Assembly: GCF_954871325.1 (NCBI RefSeq)
Contig: NC_088775.1
Location: 50,383,561 to 50,447,560 of the forward strand
Direction of reading: 5' to 3'
Source: Gordionus sp. m RMFG-2023
Taxonomy: Eukaryota > Nematomorpha > Gordioida > Chordodea > Parachordodidae
Length of the DNA stretch: 64,000 nucleotides
The position numbers were made by a program, and so were the translations under genes. This document shows, one piece after another, positions 11,340-24,300 of the stretch (within the stretch, counting starts at the first letter, position 1; each line of letters opens with the position of its first letter). The notes beneath the pieces are model-generated. The model saw nothing but the letters and a program-made list of their open reading frames with translations. It was not told the DNA's origin and ran no database searches.

Positions 11340-11960
11340 TATGGCTTTCAGAATTTCTTTGACTAGCGAAGGAGCTTGCATTGGAATTTTGAAAACGAAA
11401 CAATTTTTCTTTCAAAGAAGATGGCGCGCCTATATATGATTCTCAAAAAAATATAGAGTTGAACTTTTAGCGTATTTTTCGACCAAACTAAGATTTTGTT
11501 GTCAGAACGTTTTCAGCAGTTAAAACTTTTCAAGAATCATTTTACGTTTTTATTCGATACCTGCATTGGTAAATGATACTGAATCGTAGCTATAAGAATA
11601 TTGTAATTAATTAAATATTTTATTAACGGATCAAGATTCGCTTATATGATCTATAACTTAATTGAAATTATTTAATAAATATATTGTGCAAGCAGTCCAT
11701 AAAAAGTCCCTTAGAAGTCTTGTTCTATCTTTACACGAATATAGACGAAGTCCCGTCATAACATATCCATTGTTTTGAGGATTATTTTGACTATTCCGAT
11801 TACCGTATCTGATGAACGCAGCTTCTCAAAGATCAAAATAATTAAGACTTACTTAAAATTCTGTATGGCGCAAGACTGCCTAATAAACCTATCTTTAATT
11901 TCAATCGAAAAGACAATGCATTGTCGTTCGTTTGTACTGATAAATATCTTCTTTTACAAA
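11340..11960 (+). pseudogene. hAT transposase (ZMYM1-like type) C-terminal remnant
   Basis: The clearest part is a frame from 11775 reading LTIPITVSDERSFSKIKIIK and, further on, MAQDCLINLSLISIEK. This is the C-terminal dimerisation block of the animal ZMYM1/THAP0-like hAT lineage (usual form LTIPVTVASAERSFSKLKLIK). Upstream at about 11420-11560, KKYRVELLAYFSTKL and VFSAVKTFQESFYVF fit the family's central region in another frame. Frame shifts and stops separate the parts, and no ends or target duplication were found. Confidence 0.7.
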
Positions 11961-12191
11961 TAAAAAGGCGAGAAGGATTAATATTTAAACTACTATTTTT
12001 AGTTTTTAAGAATTATATAATATGCTTGTGATTATATACAGTCAGAATACGATTATTTCAAATAAGCTTAGCTGAATTGTGGGGTTTTAAGGGCCGCTGA
12101 ATTAGCTTATGCCCTGGGCCGACGGCGTTAGAATATGACCTGTAGGTAACATATGGTAGGGGTAGGTTTAGTATTACACATATGTTTTAAG

Positions 12192-13138
12192 CAGGAATTC
12201 AAACTGAACCCGAGAAGAAAGCCTGGGTTTTTGAAAATAATTTCTAAACCCAAGCCCTGAACCCCGTTTATAAAATTTCCAACCCCGAACCGTACCTGGG
12301 AATTTTTTGAACCCGGATTCAACCAGGTGAATATTGTTTAAAATCATATATTTAGATTTGTAAAATTGTAAATGCAAATATTAATAATTTAATCAGATTT
12401 TTTTAATATTTTCAATTTATTTAAATATAACCGGTATATAAATCCTTAAATATTATAGATATTACTTAAAGATGATGAATAGATTTGGAAAAGGCATTTT
12501 GTTAATTTATAGAATAGAATTAAACCCATATCCACGTCCATTTTATGATAATAATAGTTCGGATAAAAATATTGAACAGGATGATGATTTAGAGAAATTG
12601 ATACAAATTGAAGAAAGGTGAGAAGAGAAAAGTATTGGAACGATAATGATTGAATTTGGTGATTTTAAAAGATTGGATAAGAAGGAAAATATTTCGCATT
12701 TTTGGGAATCTGGCTGCAGCGCCCGATTTATATTTTTATTCAAAATCTTATTTGGTTTTCCTGCAACCCAAGTTTTTATCATATCATATAAATATATCGT
12801 TAAAAGATGTTTTTCACATTTAAAATTCATTTCTTTCACTGCATTCATTGAAGGATGAGCCAACAACTCGGGGTAAATATTATGCTAATACGTGTAAATG
12901 AAAATTTTAAAATTGGTACATGGCTAATAAATAAAATAATATTTTATTTTTTATACTAAATTTATGTCTAGTTTTTTAATTATGATTTAAATATAGAATT
13001 TTTTTATCAATTCAAAAATTCCGAAACCCGTGCTGAACCTAGAACCAAATCCGGGTTCAAAAATATTCCCTTGAACCGAACCCATTTTTCCCCATTGAAC
13101 CAAATCCGATTTAAATTTTTGCTGGGTTCACATCCCTG
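12192..13138 (+). mobile_element. hAT element with GAACCC-rich ends, 947 bp
   Basis: The left end is CAGGAATTCAAACTGAACCC at 12192 and the right end GCTGGGTTCACATCCCTG at 13138. Both continue inward into clusters of GAACCC/GGGTTC. Flanks are GTTTTAAG (12184-12191) and GTTTTAGG (13139-13146), 7 of 8 identical and fitting the hAT target pattern. It holds a short decayed transposase remnant (12540-12870). Confidence 0.8.
12540..12870 (+). pseudogene. hAT transposase dimerisation-domain remnant
   Basis: The plus-strand frame from 12646 contains FPATQV, an insertion or substitution patch, then VKRCFSHLKFI. This is the shape of the hAT C-terminal motif (PATQVSVER.FS.LK.I) with the VSVE part damaged. 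The minus-strand frame over the same bases is a shadow. Too little remains for any activity. Confidence 0.6.
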
Positions 13139-13201
13139 GTTTTAGGGTTGTTTATTTAAATAGAATAGGTTAAGTTTAATTTAACCTGTTATTTTTTAAA
13201 A

Positions 13202-13396
13202 TAGTGTTGTTAAAAAGTCCGATTTTGGTCAATTTTTAAAAACGGTCGGATTAAGGTTTAGCTAAATAATATTATGTAAGCTTCGAGATTTACCAAATAG
13301 ATGCCTAACCTTTCTACCATATATGAGCAAAATCTCCAAACTTACATAATACTGTTTTATTATAATCGCCCCGAATCGGGCTTTTTAACAACACTA
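13202..13396. mobile_element. MITE with TAGTGTTGTTAAAAAG ends, 195 bp
   Basis: The inverted ends TAGTGTTGTTAAAAAGTCCG (13202) and CGGGCTTTTTAACAACACTA (13396) match except for one or two positions. Flanks TTTTAAAA (13194-13201) and GTTTAAAA (13397-13404) match at 7 of 8. The interior is non-coding. Its 8-bp duplication and size suggest a hAT MITE. Confidence 0.75.
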
Positions 13397-13399
13397 GTT

Positions 13400-14111
13400 T
13401 AAAATGTTGTTAAATTTATAAAAATTATATGATGAAATTTTTTGCCTATTTTGTGAGTTTCTCAAAATTTTTAAATATTTTTTAGGATTTAAGAAATGGG
13501 GATTTTCGTTCAATTTTTTTTTAGCATGATTATTTACCGGGGTAATTTTTTCGAGTAAATATTTTCGAAATATTTTTCCTGGGAATTCTTTTCCGGTGAA
13601 TATTTCCCCTCTAAATTTTATTCCAGGGTATTATTTTCTTAAAATTTTGAAAAATAAAAAAAATATTTCTATAAAAAATTTTTTTTATAAATTTTACAAG
13701 TCAAGGCAGTATTATTTTTATATATTTTCAGTTTCTCTATAATTATTATTTCTTTAGAAAATCTCTTTTAAAACTTCGCCAAAACATATTTACTTTTTAG
13801 AAAATTATACGTAGTTTATAATTAATCATAATGATAATACAACAATGTTATTTGAAAATAAAAACTTTCAAAAGCTATCACCTTTGAAAAAAAGGTGCCT
13901 TAAAATCATTAAAAAAGTAGATTATCTATGCAATTTAATCTTAAATAATATGGCTCATTAATGAAATGAGGTGATTTTCTTTTATTTGTTTAATAATATA
14001 TGATTTAAAATCAGCGATAAATTTTTTACTTCTTATATTATATTTGCATTTGACTCTTGAGTAATACTTATTTTAAATAAAGTAGACCAACAACATTATA
14101 TAAAAGTGAAA
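13400..14111. other. Upstream region of the protease gene
   Basis: A very A/T-rich, non-coding stretch between the MITE ending at 13396 and the first coding exon. No open frame, repeat or recognised promoter motif stands out. Many TATA-like words occur, but at this base composition they mean nothing. An in-frame TGA at 14058 precedes the ATG at 14112. Confidence 0.4.
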
Positions 14112-15392
14112 ATGATTTTTTTAAAAATAAACGTTATTTCCTTAATATTTGTCAGTTTTGATATTTATGTATATATTAAAAAATCAGGGTATAGTAAGAG
14201 AATGAATTTTTTTACATATCTTCAATATTTAAATATCATATTTTCAACGATAGCCAGCATCTTACAAGTAAATTTTTATTTGATCAAAGGTTTAAGGAAT
14301 TTACATGAATATTAATTTTATCTAGGTGCCAGATGACGATGATTTTAAAGATATTAAACTGCATTATTATTTAGACAAACATGAAATATTGCATTATTTC
14401 GGAGTAAATCATCACGATAAAGGTAAACTTTTATAAAAAAACAAATGTGAATATTCAAAAATTTAGTTCCAGATCATAAAGTTTTGATGATCGATGATAG
14501 GATAGCTAGTATATTCTTTAATGATTACAATATAATAGTAAAAATAAAATCGGATGCAGAAAGATCACCTTTTTCCAAATTAATCAATGACTCATTACTC
14601 AATGATTCGGGCCTAAAAAATCAGAACAGTGCTGATATATCTCCCATATTAAATACAACTAATCATAAGAATATTAATACTCCATTTAACTCCACAAACT
14701 TAATGATGATATCAAATACTTATACAATCAATAATACTATTGGCACTCAAAATGTCGACAATATGACTATATCTGGCGATGTAAATTTCATGGCGACTCG
14801 GACAAAATATATACCGTCCATCACTAACACCCCTAATGTAGTCGACAATGACAGGAAGGATGGAAAGAAATGCCCCGATAATATGGAGATCGAAATTCAG
14901 CTACCAACATCAATTAGGCTTAATAAAAGTTCACCTAATATAAATAACACGATAGGAACAAATCGTACCTTCGTATTTAATATCACTAAGAATAAAGAAT
15001 TTATCAAACCAGATTTTTTGAGTTTTGAAATCAGAGGTAACGCTTTATTTCCTATCGATTATGATCAAGATGATATTAATGGAAAATTGCCTGAACCTTC
15101 TGTATCTAACCTAAAGAATATTAATGAAACTTCAAATAAAACGTTAGGAGGCTGCTTTTATGTCGGTTATGGAAACGAAATAGACATTTCTTTATATAGA
15201 AACTTCGAGGGCGAAGATGAAAAATACATGAAAATATTTGACAGTTATTATAAATCTGCCAATAAAACAAATTTTAAAAATAAAGAACAAAACTCATCAA
15301 CAAAGAAATATGGCTCGAAAAATCATAGGACAATTGAATCACATTTTCATAAAAATAAAGCTATAATTGCATTAGATTTTTTGGATAGAATG
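14112..15392 (+). CDS. Protease exons 1-3: leader and first part of prodomain
   Basis: Exon 1 (14112-14267) gives MIFLKINVISLIFVSFDIYV, a signal-peptide or signal-anchor-like start, and a second hydrophobic run before the GTAAAT donor. Exon 2 (14326-14422) begins VPDDDDFKDIKLHYYLDKHE. Exon 3 (14467-15392) is 308 codons, very rich in Asn, Ser, Thr and Lys, with many NxS/T sites, and contains GGCFYVGYGNEIDIS, which corresponds to the CFY.G block of ADAM/ADAMTS prodomains. It ends with KAIIALDFLDRM. The introns are 58 and 44 bp. The open frame continues a few codons past the donor at 15393 to a chance stop, so exon 3 alone looks like a short single-exon gene, which it is not. Confidence 0.85.
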
Positions 15393-18300
15393 GTAAAATA
15401 TGGCTGTTAGATAATAAATTTATATTATATATGTAGAGTGGCCTGATAAAAGTAGAAAATGATATAGAAGATGAATATTATATAATACAACCTATTCAAC
15501 ACCACATAACTCATCGTATCAAAAATCATTATCAATCAGAACAACGTCTTAAAAGATCCCTCAATCAATCTGTTGAAGAGATGGTTGAGATGTACCCTGA
15601 AATGGTACGAGGCCGTAAAAAAAATTCATTTACTGAAAATAAATTTTCTAAATTACATTTGATTTACAAATGGAATGGCTTGGAAAAATTAGAAAAAGAC
15701 ATGGATTTTAAACTATCACAAATTATAAAGAAACCATCATTTAAAAGTTTTATAATTATAATTTTTATTAGATTTATTTATTAAGAAGCATTGAATAAAA
15801 AGTTATTAAAGAAACGTAGTTTGATCAAAGAATTTGAACTTGATGATAAAATTATATTTAACAAGCTAAAGACTAATCATACCAATAAAAAATGCAAGGA
15901 ACATAAAAGCGACTATAATAATAATAAAACATTTCCTTCTCTTAAAATAAGGAACTTAAAATCGGAGCCCGAAAAATTTCCAGATTATAATAAAACCTTA
16001 ACAAATGTTAAACCACTTTTTGAATGGAGTAAACACCTTAAAAATCAAAATATTCGATATGACTCATATTATAGGGAAGAATATTCCTTGATGGATATAT
16101 TGGGATCTGAATCTCCTAGAATCGACCGCAATTCGGATATTGTCAACATGGTTAGTCTTTTTTAAACCCATTTTAATCATAGCTCTATATAGAGCGCTCT
16201 GGATGATTAGAATTAAAATATATATAATCAGAAAAGAAGTCTTGATTTAAATCATGAGCTAAATTTGTATTTAAGATTGTTCTTCTTAGTCATTTATTCC
16301 TCAGGTTTACCCGATTGTGTAGTTTCACATCTCAAGGAGTCAAAAATGTCATTTAATTATAAAAGGAATTTTTAAGTGTTTTTTAAGAATTTAAAAATCA
16401 GAATCTTAAATAGAAAACTTAATTAATTTATATTTCTTTAGATTTATGATAACATCCACGCAAATGAAGACGATGAATATTTTCAGCAAGCTTTTTATCC
16501 TAAAACCTGCTCTGTCAATAAATGTAAATTTATAAATTAGTAAAAATATGAAAAGAATTACTTTTTCTTCATTTTAAAAATATGTTAGTTTATTATATTT
16601 TTATTCCCTATTATTTAAATTAGCTGCCAAAATAACATTTTTTATATTATATTTTTTGTGGGATAGCAGGGGCGGACTAATAAAACCAAGTGGGAATTTT
16701 ACCTATGAGGAGACGAGAAATGTCCATTTTTGAGCCGATCAGAAAATAAGAGTGACTTTCCTCTTTTCATATTCATATATTTTATATATTTAATGTTATC
16801 TTTAATTATATTTCTTTTTTAGCATTTAGAATATCATATCAATACGTCTTGAAGATTATCATTTAGTGTTAATTTTGTGTATTTTATTTATTTTTTCAAA
16901 TAAAAATCTTTTCTTTTAAAAAAAATACAAGTTTTAATTTCTTTCGGAAATTTCTGAAATAATAGAGCGGCTCTCATTATATCTTCAAACTAAAAATTTA
17001 GATATTTGATCAAGTTGAAAAATAATCGAGGATGCCAAGTTTTCTATATCTTTTATAACCTTCACATCTATTTAAAATTAGCTATAAAAATGAATTTTTG
17101 AATAAAGATATTCCTAATTTTAAGCTGCCAGCTAGCACTTGGGACTAAAATGAAATGCTAAAAAATGGAATAAATCGAACAAGGAGGCAGCCATGAATGC
17201 AAAAAGAACGCAGATCTGATTGACCACCATGCTGTTGAAGTATTTTTTTCTATATTTGATCAAATTATAAATAGTTTAACAGAACCGGTTTCGGTGAATA
17301 AATGGCTTATTAAGAATATGCAATATTTGTATTAGAAGAATATAATTGAAATAAATATCAAAATTTTTGAAAAAGCCTTGCAGTAGATATCACAATAGAA
17401 AATGTAATCAGTGACAAATAATAACATGAAATGTCTTCATATGCCCGTACTAACAAAGATTTAATAGTCGGGTTAAGTGAAAATACTGGCTGTATATTTT
17501 GGAAGATTCTAACAAACTCAAATGAAATAAAGATAATAATAACTAAGTGCAATAACAAGTGTAAACAATACTTATGTTTATGAGACTCTTTGACGCTATA
17601 ATATATAGGGTTGGACACATTATTTGAAGAAATAACGTTTACGTTAACATGTAACGATTATATAAGTATTTCTTATACATAATTAAAAATAAGAATAAAT
17701 ATAAATATAAATCGAAAAATGTGATAAAGAATTTTATTGATCCACTGTAAATAAAATCGAAAATAAAAAGCAATATAATAAATTATAGACGGATCTTATT
17801 GTCTAATTTAGTATAATAACAAACAAATATTGCTTTAAGGATTATATTAGGGACTGATATTTCAAATAAAACATCATTTTCGTCTCTTGTTGGTCTATTA
17901 ATTTAATACGTAAACGAAAATAAGGGCTATAGTGGAGCTAGGCGCGTACGCAGCAGGGGGAGGCAGGGGGACAAATCCCCCCCCCCCAAACCCAAAAAAT
18001 GCAGATGCCGGATAATATTTTTCAAAAATATTATTGCTAATATTAATTTATATTTGTTAATATTTATTCCTAACTCATATATACATTTAATTACATTTAT
18101 TTATCACATTCATCTACTAAGTTATTTTATCAATTAATTTCGATTTCAAGTTTTCTTTGGCGTAAATTACCTATTATTTTCAAATTTTAGTGGCGTATTA
18201 TTCATCTAAATTTCTAGTAAAAAAATTCTTTAAGTCATAGCTATCAAATAAAATTTATCGGAAATTTATAGTTTAACTAGAAGTCAACGCAATAACCATT

Positions 18301-21300
18301 TGTATGATATATACTACCTTGGGGTAAAGTTGATTTGTGTAAAACGGTTAAAATTTTCTGTTGAAAAGCTGTAAAAAGATAATTTTTAAATATTAGTGTC
18401 TACCAGAGACCTGCAGAGGTACCATTTGCACGGTGTGACCGGATTTATTTTTCAAAAATTTTTTTCGGCCCATCTAGCTTCAATTATATTTTCGGGTTCG
18501 GCTTTAAAAATATTTTATATTTATTTTTAATTTTTATAGCTAATAATGGCGATTTAAAATATTTGGTTTTAAAATATATGGCCCGGTCCGGGTACACAGA
18601 ATGGACATAGGGCCGGACCTGCAGGTCTCTGACGTCTACACCATATTAAAAAAATGTTTGAGAAAAATGGGACTTTAATAAATAGTTTGTATTTTATTTG
18701 GAATAAAATTTTACTAATAGTTGCCAAAGGGAAGAATAAATGAAATACACGATATGCCTAAAATGGGCACATTCAAAATGTACTAATTTTTAAAAAAATT
18801 TAACATTCCCATATTTGTTTATTTTTAAAAGTGTTGAATAGATGCCTAAATTGGAATATTTTGTTCAATAAAATTATGTCCAATTTTAATTGTTACTACT
18901 TTACCTTGATGCTTAGCCATTTTACCTTGAGTACGGGGTAAATTGGCCAAAATGGCGTACATCACATAATTAATCGCAGCTCTTAAAGTATCTTAGGTAG
19001 GGAGCTACATTTTTTTTTATAGATGAGGGATTTGGCTACATATATCTATAATTTGTTCTGTTTTACTTTTGTTCAAAATTCTATGGTAATACTAATTTAC
19101 CCCGGTCTCTTAATATAAATAAGTCAATAAAGGAGACCTGGCCGAAGGACGACAAAATAATAAAGTTGCTAATAAAAATTATTGTCCACGAGGCCGCAGC
19201 ATAAACAGTCCGCCTCTGAGTACACCTATAGGCCTAAACCCCTATCCGGTCTAGGGTAAAGGGTATGATTTTAGAAAATCTGGCCGTAAAAATAAATTAT
19301 ATAGTGATAAACAAGATAGAAATCCTGAAATCCATGTCTCCCAACCTCATAAGATTTCTATCCTGGGTCTAAATATTTATTTTACAAAATCCAGGTCGAG
19401 TAGAATTTTTTAAATAAATTTAAATTATATCGAAAAACTAGTTGGAAAATCATATTATGTATCATTTAACATTCATTTGCTACTTATATTTTTAATTTTC
19501 TTTTAAAAATATTTATAAAACACTGCTAAAATAACTTAAAAGGAAGAAATTTAAAACTGCCCAAACTGTAAAATATAAAATTAAAAAACCCGGCAGGTCT
19601 TGAAAATTAAAATTCTATTTGGTCATGTATTCTACCTCAGGTCTATGAGATAGGCTAATCTTTATATATTTTATATGTTTAAACATGGGCTAATTTACTA
19701 TATATTTTATATTTTTAAAGACTAGGCTAATTTACTATTTATTTCTATTTTGACAGATAAGGTATATATTATTTAAATTATCATTTATTATAGTTAAGCA
19801 CAAATATATTAGAGAATATTAAAATGAATAATATAATTTTATTACATTTTTGTATTTTTTATTTATATAGATTATAATGACACTATAACAGAAGAGGATA
19901 TGAGATTTATCAAAGATGTCGATAAAGTTATAGATGTTGAGCCAGAATTTTTGCACGAAATTAAAAATGTCAAAAATAATATTAATGATCCAAATAAAAA
20001 TTTTTATGCCTCAAATAAGAAATCTGTTGACCTGATTAACAATGTTAAAGAAGTCAAAAATAATAAAAATTTAAAAGATATTATAAAGACAACTTTCATT
20101 TTGGCATCTGAACTCCGTAAGGAGGTAAATTTATCTTTATTAGTTGGCGCAGCTAGTACGATCAATAAATCTATTCCGAATTCTTCGACTAATAATTCAT
20201 ACCCTGTTTTGGAATTAGCCGGATTTTTGGATCAAGCCTTGATAAAATTAAAAATCGAAAGAAATAAAATGAACATAGCTGAAATCCGAAATCAATATAT
20301 TAGTCTTTTCCATTTTGTAAAATAATTTATTTTTATTTTAAAACTTATAATTTTAGGTGCATCTTTTGTATTTGCATCCATCTATAGGGGTACCTATCAC
20401 CATCAATCTAGTTCGACTATATCTAATGACTTCTAATCCAGTTTCTTAATATATATGATTTTTTTTTTTAAATTACATATCTTATTTCTTACCGATATTC
20501 CCATCAAAACACATTTGCTAAATTTTAACTTTAATATCTTATTAAAAAATATTTAAATGTTTAAATTTGTTATTAATATCTTTTCTCAAACTCGCTAGGT
20601 GTAGTTTCAATTTTATTCTCCTACACTGGATATTTCGTTTTATTTTTTTTTGAATCTTGTCTCATAAATATTCCAATAATTATTATTAGCTGTATTAATT
20701 TATATATGCATGATTTGTCAATTGATATTTAGCCATATCTGCCCCATGCGAATTCTTATATTAGGTCTCTAATTATGCAATTTTCGCGTTATCAATATTC
20801 GTTAAATCAACAAAAAATATGGGATAATTCAGTACTTTTAACAGGGTAAAAGATTTTACATAATTATTTATATATAATGAATGTACTATATAAATATTTA
20901 GTAATGACCTTTTCGATATTAATGGTGCATTCTACGAAAAAAGAGTTATAGGTATAATTATATCAAAACTTATATATGAATATTATAGTAAAAATAAACC
21001 TTGGATATAATTTTTTTGCCAAGGTTTTAATTTTGGGTCCTTCTAAATCAAATTAGGGGCAGACTGGCCAGTAAGTCTTATGGAAAAAGTTCCGCGGAGC
21101 CTCAAAATTTAAAAAAAATTGGGGTTAAAATCAAAATTTTTTAAAATCATTTGGTTAAATTTAATTTTCTAAAGGAATCTAATCCCATGCAATCAATTTT
21201 AATACATTATCTGGTTTCTCATATACAAAAGCAACAAATACAAATAATCAGATTTTTGCATAAGAGCTAATTTTTTCCATTTAGATCTAAATGTAACATT

Positions 21301-24300
21301 TCCATAAAATTTTCCTAACACCCGCTCATGAACCTGAAATCAAAGACATCATGTTTGTAACTTAATGATTTGGTTATGGGAAAATATCAAGAATTTGTTT
21401 TCAGTTGAGCATATCAATAATAAAGATAAAGCAATTTATTGCTCACTTTTTATAGTTTTGTATTTAAATACATTTCATAAGGTTGTCCTAGTTCTAAACA
21501 TACATGTCATATTTGTAGAGTTGTTAAATATCTAGATATAAAAATATCGAATATAGTATCTGTATCTGTTTTTAGATGCTTAATAAGATATATTATATAC
21601 TTTTATTTGATACTTTTTTATATTATAAATAAAAATACTTGAATGCAAAATTTATTTTATTTTTTATGAGCATATAATCTAAATATATATATACTGAAAA
21701 ATATTAAGACTACTATAATAAAAAATTATATATACATATATAAAATATTAAAACTTATATATAAAAAAATATATATATTCATTAAATATTATGTCCGAGT
21801 TTATCAATAAACCTAACAAATTTTGATATTACAATCAGGGACCCGAATCTTTATTTATAACGGTTCAGTTTGGTTGCGGTTCAGTTTGGTTACGGTTCAG
21901 TGTAAAAAATTATAATGGTTCTTAAGAAAAAATTTATTATGTTTCGGTTCAGCTAATTGTAAAGGTTTATAAAGGTTCATAACGGTTAGAAATTTTTTTC
22001 AAAATTATTTTTATTGACGCAGCACCATCGTATAATGATTTTAATTATGAATATTATTTATTAAAATTATTGCCATCATTTAAGTTAATATATTGTTTAT
22101 TTATAAAATAGATTAAAATTAATTTATTTATTATAATTATCTAAATATAACTCATTTCTAAATATATTATTTGAACGTATAAGTAATATATTTTCTAATA
22201 TAAGTGGATTTATATTTGTTAGTTGTGATGATAACACAAATTTTAGCCCCAAAATAGCTCTATTAACAGAAATTATGTTGCGGGAAACGCAAATACCATA
22301 AGAGCAAGTTTATTCAAATTTTTTTGATTCCCAATATTTAAAAACTGATGATTTTTTAGATTAATTAAATGCAACTAAATCAAAAATTGGTTATTTATAT
22401 ATTTTGCATACTAAAATATTGGAAATAGAAATGCTCTAATACTATATGAAGCATTTAAAAGATTGTGGATCAATTCATAGTATAATTAATATATACTTCT
22501 TATGGATATTTAACAAATATTTTGATCATTTAATAATTATAAATAACGACGCAGATATGGTAAAATATGTAATACACCACAAGTAAAAGAATGTTAAAAA
22601 ACGTAAAATTATTTATTTTTTTTGGCTGAAATGGGTTTAACCCAGTTCAAACCGTTTTAACTTTTTTATAAAGTTCTTTTTACTCCTTCAAAAAATAATT
22701 ATATCGGTTCGGTTACGGTTCATATATTTCTAACGGTTTAGCGGTTCATTCTAGTTCATTCCGGGTCTATGATTACAATCAGAGTTGTTAAAAGATACTT
22801 TTTAAATGGATCTAAATACAGATACATCGTCTAAAAATTTATCTAGATACAGATACAGCTTCTAAAAAGTTATCTTGATACAGATACAATTTAAAATGTA
22901 TCTTGATACAGATACATTTTTTATTATACTCTTAGATAAGGTTTGAATAAACCTAAATTAGGATTCTATTGTGAAAATTCATGAAATGATCTAAAAAATT
23001 TATTGACTCGATATCACATTTATCAAAATATAACTAAAATAATGATTTTTAGATATTAATATAATATATATGATTAATATAAATAATTATTATATATCAT
23101 TAATAAAATAATATAATATATGATTAAATGATCATAAATAATTATTAAATTTCAGTAACAAAATATTTTCAAAATTTTGGTCATTAAGACATCCTCGTCT
23201 ATCTCTAAAGACATTTTTAGCTATACTAAAAAGTCTTTCAACAGGGACGCTGGAAGGGATTGTGGTGTTATATTTAATGAATACCATTTTTATATCAGGA
23301 TATTGTTTAAAAATACTAAAATCTCGGCATTCATTTTTGAAAAAACATTTAAAATTTGTTGATTATCAGAATTTAAATCATTAACAATCATATCTCCTGC
23401 TGTGGGATATTGAAAAAAATCGGATATTTAATTATTGGTTTTTTTCACAGGTTTATGATTCTGATTTTCCAAAATCTTGAGCAGTAATATAAAGATCTGA
23501 TATTGATATTGGTGCAACTGTTTCTTCATCTTCCAGGGATTCACTAATATTTTCAATTGGCTTGAAAACTCTATCATAAATAAGTAATATTATGTTTATA
23601 TTTATAATAAAATGAACCTAAAAGACATAATAAAGTTTTTGGCATTATTAGTAATGGTCTTTGAGATTTTATTTTGTATGCAATAATCCTTTGCTATATC
23701 TTGTAAATTTTTTGCTATTTTATCATATGTAGACTACCAGTCATCCTTTTACAAGCCAACGCTACATTTTTTCTTTCGAAACTTGTTGGATCTATATAGT
23801 GTGCAGTGACATGTATGAACTAAAAATTAACATTTCTTAAAACTGTTTAAATAATTTGTTTGTAATTAAATTATTATATAAATTTAAATGTTAGCTATAT
23901 AGGCGATAGGCACTCCAACAATCTGCTGTTGTACATACTAATAATGGTTCTATTAGACTTTTAATGCTTTCTTTCTTTTCTTTCTCCCATCTTTGGGAGA
24001 TTCTAGCAACCACTGTCTGTCGGCAAATCATAATTTTTGTAGAGCTAATGTTTTGATCATTTTTAAAAATGAAGGATTTTCAACAATTGAAAATGGCTGA
24101 ATGCTATCTATAATAAAATCAGTTATTAAATCATCTAAAATGGTTTGGGTTAAAGTCTGAGGTCTCTTGGAAAAAAAATCAATGGACAATGAGCCTAGTC
24201 CAATATTTTCTTTAATAGATTTTTTCTCCTTCCCTTTTTTTTGGATTAAGAGTGTTTGATGTTTTCTCTTAAAATTTAAAATTGTAAACATTTATTTAGT

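Larger units (their letters stand above)
16524..19870. other. Intron 6 of the protease gene, filled with element debris
   Basis: A 3347-bp intron from GTAAAT to TATAG. It contains a CAGGGGCGGACT end at 16667, a copy of the GCGTACGCAG element right end with poly-C at 17941-18260, a complete small MITE at 18404-18631, and an inverted AGTCCGCCTCTG end near 19218. A minus-strand open frame of 86 codons (17618-17358) is hydrophobic and unrecognised, and I treat it as chance. No exon-like sequence was found inside. Confidence 0.7.

Noticed and set aside
12128-12377. Two overlapping minus-strand frames at the left end of the hAT element
   Set aside because: They translate the GAACCC-rich subterminal repeat and do not resemble a protein family.
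17358-17618. Hydrophobic 86-codon frame on the minus strand in intron 6
   Set aside because: Composition matches what AT-rich random DNA gives in this frame. There is no family resemblance and it lies amid element debris.
16667-19218. CAGGGGCGGACT (16667) and AGTCCGCCTCTG (19218) as two ends of one element
   Set aside because: The flanking octamers TGGGATAG and AGTACACC do not match, and other debris lies between, so they are more likely separate fragments.
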